Positions 59,420-64,000 of a stretch of DNA of 64,000 nt are shown piece after piece (positions within the stretch are counted from its first letter, which is position 1; each line of letters starts with the position of its first letter). Origin of the DNA: Euonymus europaeus (taxonomy: Eukaryota > Streptophyta > Magnoliopsida > Celastrales > Celastraceae); the NCBI GenBank assembly GCA_963580455.1, contig OY756961.1, positions 7,111,001-7,175,000 on the forward strand. Direction: 5' to 3'. The notes beneath the pieces are model-generated. The model was not told the DNA's origin and searched no databases. It saw only the letters and a list, made by a program, of their open reading frames with translations. The translations under genes and the position numbers were made by a program.

Positions 59420-61770
59420 ATGTCTTCTGAGCATAATTCTACAGCTGCTTCAAATCCAGTTACTGCTCAATCTACTGAAACTCCAAGTGCAGCTGCTTCA
59501 ATCCCTGTTAATGCTCCTACTGCATCTGTTGATTCTGGAGGTGGGGGAGGGGCACGTCAAAAATCGACCCAGCTTGGGGCCATGTCAAATTTGAGATTGA
59601 CAGCAAAGGTACCAAAACTTACACTTGTTTGTATTGTTCAAGGCAATTTAGAGGTGGGGGCATTCATAGATTGAAACAACACCTTGCATGGAAAAAGGGA
59701 CAAGTTGTTAGATGTCCAAAAGTTCCATATGAAGTTAGACATGATATGGAAGAAAACTTGAAATCCCATGTCGATAAAAAAATTAGATGCTGAGGAAAGA
59801 TTCGAAAGGGAAAATCCATATGGAGATTCTCAAGAGGAAAATCCTCCTATAAAGAAGCGAGTAATCTCAATTAATGAGCGTGGGAAGGGAAATACAATTG
59901 TTTGTTTATTCTCTACGAAATACTTGGAAAGATACGGGGTGTACCATAATGGGTGATGGTTGGACTAATGCTATAGGACATCGAACTTTGATTAATTTCC
60001 TTGTTTATTGTCCAAAAGGAACAATATTTCTAAAATCTGTTGATGCTTTTGATATTGTTACAGATGCAAATGCTTTGTTTATCATGTTTGATGAAGTTGT
60101 TGAATATATTGACCACTCCAATATTGTTCATATGGTGACAGAAAATGGATCTAATTTTGCTGCAGCTGGGAAGATGATTAGTAAAAAATATATCAATATT
60201 GAGTGGTCTCCATGTGCATATCATTGTCTAAATTTGATTCTGAAAGATTTTGATAAGTTGGAGTATGTGAGTCATCTTGCTACTACTTTTATAGCATTGA
60301 GTAGTCTTCATGAGCATCAACATGATCTTCAAGCTTTAGTGACTAGCAAGGATTTTATTGATTCTAGATATTCAAGAGATAAGAAAGGAAAAGTGGTTGT
60401 GAACATTATTCTTGATAATAAGTTTTGAAATGATGTTCTCGTTGTTGTTCAAATTAGTAGTCCTATTATGCGCTTATTGCGTATTGCTGATTCTGATGAA
60501 AGACCGGCCCTTGGATATATCTATGATGGGATTAATAGGGTGGAAATGGGAATTCAGGAGTTGTTCAGGATGAAAAGTAGATTGCATAAGCCTTATACAT
60601 ATATCATCAAGGATCGTTGAGACAAACACTTGAGAAAGCATGTCCATGCTGCAGCTTATTGGTTGAATCCAGCTTTCCAATATGATTGTGACAACTTTTG
60701 AAATAATCCTGAAGTGATGAAAAGGTTTCTTGATATCATAGAGAACAATTTTCTAAATACTATGCAGCCGACTGTTGTAAATGAAAGCCTTATACATATA
60801 TCATCAAGGATCGTTGAGACAAACACTTGAGAAAGCATGTCCATGCTGCAGCTTATTGGTTGAATCCAGCTTTCCAATATGATAGTGACAACTTTTGAAA
60901 TAATCCTGAAGTGATGAAAAGGTTTCTTGATATCATAGAGAACAATTTTCTAAATACTATGCAGCCGACTGTTGTAAATGAAACCAAATTATTTCGGGAT
61001 TGTTTGGAGAGTTTTGGGCGAGAGTTAGCTTACACTACTTGCAAGAATATGCAACCAGGTAATGTTAAACATTTATTTTTTATATTCTATTTGTTATATT
61101 TGTTAATTTGTTATGCATTTCATGATATATTTTAGATGAATGGTGGAGGACTTTTGGGCATAGCGCTCCTAATTTGCAAAGGCTAGCTATCCGGATTCTT
61201 GGACAAACTTCAGCATCTTCGGGGTGTGAGAGAAATTGGAATGTCTTTGAACAGGTGCACAATAAAAGAAGGAATAGATTGGAGCATCAAAGACTCAATG
61301 ATCTTGTTTTTGTGCAATATAATTTACGTTTAAAAAACAGGTAATACTTTGAAACTTATCTTTGAGACTTTGAGTATAGCTATGTTATTGAATACATGTT
61401 TGTACTTTGTACTTTGTAGGGACAAATATAAAAAGAAATCTTATGATCCTATTGATTATGAATGCATTGATGAGACTGAATTTTGGATTGTTGATGATGA
61501 GGGGGATAATGCATTTATCGACTATGATGATATAATAGATTTGACAATGGAGACAAACACTCAACACCATAAGATCACAAAATGTTATTAACATTTATTT
61601 TATTGTTGGTTTGTTTATAAGATTATGATTTCTTATTCTTTCTTTGAATTTAGATGAGAATGTCATTGATGATATAGATAATGAGGATATCGACTTGACA
61701 TCATTTGGTGATGATGGTGATGGTGTTCGAATTAATATTGGTTCTACGAGTGAAAGTGTGGAACAATAAA
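59420..61770 (+). pseudogene. hAT transposase (BED - DUF659 - hAT C-terminal), decayed
   Basis: The transposase of the surrounding hAT element. A Ser/Ala/Thr-rich N-terminus opens at 59420. One base is lost near 59560, after which the BED zinc finger reads in a new frame (WGHVKFEIDSKG, TCLYCSRQF, HRLKQHLA). A DUF659-type region follows from about 59940 (GDGWTNAIGHRTLINFLVYC, AYHCLNLILKDFDK). The C-terminal dimerisation domain is at about 61136-61340 (DEWWRTFGHSAPNLQRLAIR, SGCERNW, RNRLEHQRLNDLVFVQYNLR). Introns at 61059-61135 and after 61340 keep the frame, and an acidic tail ends at 61770. Several stops plus a 197-bp internal duplication (60589-60982) break the gene. Confidence 0.9.
60589..60982. 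repeat. 197-bp tandem duplication in the hAT transposase
   Basis: 60589-60785 and 60786-60982 are identical except for one base seen by eye (TATGATTGTG against TATGATAGTG). The unit is not a multiple of three, so it shifts the reading frame. Confidence 0.95.
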
Positions 61771-62370
61771 TGATGGTGGTGGTGGTGAGGCTTGATCCTA
61801 ATTTGGACTTTGGAGTTTGGAGATGCATTTTGCTTGATCTTGTACTACTTTTGGATCTTTTGGTTTGGACTTTGGAGTTTAGACTTTGTTATGTGTTTCT
61901 TGTATTAATATGGTTATGAACAACTTGTACTATTTATGATTTGGAGTATTTGGATATGTTTCTTGTATTAATATTGTTATGAACAATTTGTATTTTGCAC
62001 TACTTATGATTTGAACTTTGAAATATTTGGACTTTATAATTTGTATCTCTTTTGGTTTGATACTTTGATCTCACTTTTTTATGTTATATTTAACTTTTAA
62101 AACTTGACTATTTATGATTAAGAATGATTTTGAGCATTGCTATTGTTAAATTTTATAAAATGATATGTTATTTTTTTTAGATGGATTATGAAATATGAAG
62201 TATGGAATTTATTTTGTTATTTTATGTGTAATATTTAATAAATAATTACATATATATTAAATAATTAAATATATTAAAACCGGTTCGAACCCCGGTTGAA
62301 CCATTGAACCATGAACCGAATAATTTTCCGGTTCGATGACCGGTCCGATTATGAAAACCTTGGTTTTTAC

Positions 62371-64000
62371 CTCTTAATCTTTTAATTATTTTAGCTTTTA
62401 TTTTTTTATTGCTTAACTTTTGATTAATATTTATTTAAAAAACATTTTTTGAACGCTCTATAATGCCCCGTCCCTCGAAATCCTAATTTTCGGGCTCGTA
62501 GTCCTGAACGCTACCTATATTAGATACCTATATCCATCATCACCATCTAATTCTATATAGAAACATGCAGAAAAACCCATTTACTGTTAAGATAAAATTG
62601 AATAAGCATCATGTACCTCTAATTAAATAACTCAATTATTAATCATCATAATTTCAATGAGCATTTAACAACTGTAATTAAAACAATGACGTAAAATACA
62701 TACTTCTTGATCACGTTTTGCGAACTTTTGCTTATTCACGATAATTTGAAATACTAGTAATAACCACAAAACTTAAATATAATTATTATTCTTATCATGA
62801 ACTAACAAAACCTAGATCTATCACATGAACATCTTTTTCATGAATCCGCAGTCACGCCATCAACAGCTAGGTCAGCTTTATCATCAAGAATTCAGTACTT
62901 GTATCACGGAACATAATGAGCTAAAGCCCAACAAGTAATATCTATGCATGAATGCACGTGAACATTGTATTTATAAAACAATCAGCCATTTAAATTCTTT
63001 TTTAGTACTTGGCCCTTAACCTAGGTAGACTTCTACAGTGTAACCGGTTGAGATTTCCTTTTATTAGAATGTCCTACCAAAGGACACTTTCTAGTCAAAA
63101 TACTCTTTTTCGTTTCCAATAACCCCCTCAACAATCATTTTCCAGTACACCCCTTTCTATAGCAGTTATACCAGGTTTATTAAAAACATCATTTCATTAA
63201 ACTTAAATTTCTTTTCCATGTAGTGCAATACATCATGCTTATGAACAATATTTAATGCATCAGTATATCATATGTAACGAATCACCTTTAAGAACATCGA
63301 AACAAACATCACACCAGTCTCATCTCAATGTTCAATTCAAGTACATAACAATACACACCACATTCAACACAGTTATAACATAAACAATTGAATATATATA
63401 CACAAACATATACATACATTTATAAATATTTAACAAATTAAACAATCATCGAACATTTAATTCTGTGACATAGGTGGATATTAAGCCTTTTGCGCTTTCT
63501 AAATTTCAATATTTCAATTGACTGAACTGGTCCTGAAATCCATAATAATATACCAGTCCATTAATTCATATTTATTTATAAAATCATTAAATAAATTAGA
63601 GACCAAACTTTGTGGGTCTGGTCAACTAGACCTAGACCGAGTATGCCTAAACTCCTCCGAGTCGGGTAACCCGGAGCAGCCTCTTTCTCCCCTACACGGG
63701 TCTAACAAACTCATTAGAGCTGCGTAACGGGTCATCGCCGTCAGGCTTTGCTAAGGGTTATGGTTGGCACAGATAGATTGAAGTGCACACAAGGAACGCT
63801 TCTCCATTATCCCTTACCTAATATGTGATCGGAATAGGCCGAATTTTGGAGGAAAATGTGGCAGCACAACCATAGCTTCCCTTCATCGTTTTGGGCTGAA
63901 TCTTACTTCGTTTGATCTGAAATTATTGTCGTTGAATTCACCTCATTGAGCTCGACCTCTTCACACCAAAATCGTGGCCAACAACCGTCGTTTGCCTCTG
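62371..64000. other. LTR-like non-coding DNA running off the window
   Basis: Bases 62460-62510 read TATAATGCCCCGTCCCTCG and a GAAATCCTAATTTTCGGG block. In reverse complement this resembles the sequence that follows the polyprotein in some Ty3/gypsy chromoviruses. The rest is AT-rich until the G+C-richer stretch at 63600-63800. No coding domain is visible and the other end lies outside the window. Confidence 0.3.

Larger units (their letters stand above)
58414..62362 (+). mobile_element. hAT transposon, 3,949 bp
   Basis: Flanked by the 8-bp direct repeat GTTTTTAC (58406-58413 and 62363-62370). The ends form inverted repeats: CAAGGTTTTCAAAATCGGAC left against CCGATTATGAAAACCTTG right. They extend into subterminal ACCGGTTCGA/CCGGTTCGAT motifs. 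A single decayed transposase gene runs on the plus strand. The leader contains a hairpin at about 58564-58618. Target size, ends and protein all agree on hAT. Confidence 0.95.

Overview
The window is nuclear DNA of a flowering plant, most likely a eudicot. It is AT-rich, its genes have many short GT-AG introns, and it is full of plant transposons. Three host genes look intact, all on the minus strand. They are a class III peroxidase close to Arabidopsis PRX12 (4553-6563, 3 exons, 350 aa), an intronless receptor-like kinase with almost no ectodomain (40713-41846, 377 aa), and an ASHH1/SDG26-type SET-domain histone methyltransferase (46257-52053, 9 exons, 492 aa). The exon joins of both spliced genes were checked base by base, and every junction keeps the reading frame. 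No rRNA, convincing tRNA or CRISPR feature was seen. The species cannot be named from this sequence.

Layout. 1-4.5 kb: retroelement debris with a Ty1/copia RNase H relic. 4.5-6.7 kb: the peroxidase and its promoter. 6.8-19 kb: no supported gene, but a Stowaway MITE, a small Helitron, a non-autonomous hAT element with a telomere-like interior, a Mutator-type foldback MITE and other MITE-like copies. 19.1-23.4 kb: a decayed copia element (minus strand) next to a LINE RNase H relic. 24.9-27.5 kb: C-rich, LTR-like non-coding DNA with a cluster of short repeats. 28.739-39.723 kb: a complete-ended CACTA (En/Spm) element with a 3-bp target duplication, a TNPD-like and a TNPA-like gene (both broken), and a nested Mutator-like element (34.073-36.912 kb) carrying a remnant of a FAR1-type gene. 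40.7-41.8 kb: the kinase. 43.2-45.5 kb: a FAR1/FRS-type pseudogene. 46.3-52.1 kb: ASHH1. 52.2-57.4 kb: two independent insertions of one approximately 2.45-kb Mutator-like family. 57.4-58.2 kb: a dimeric satellite array. 58.414-62.362 kb: a hAT element with a decayed transposase. 62.4-64 kb: LTR-like non-coding DNA running off the window.

The host genes do not form a pathway or operon. They are separate genes in a transposon-rich region. The most informative structures are transposons whose ends and target-site duplications can be read exactly, at 15.26, 17.94, 28.74, 34.07, 52.22, 54.91 and 58.41 kb. They give a nesting order: the FAR1-type element inserted into the CACTA element, and the second approximately 2.45-kb element inserted into a pre-existing satellite array.
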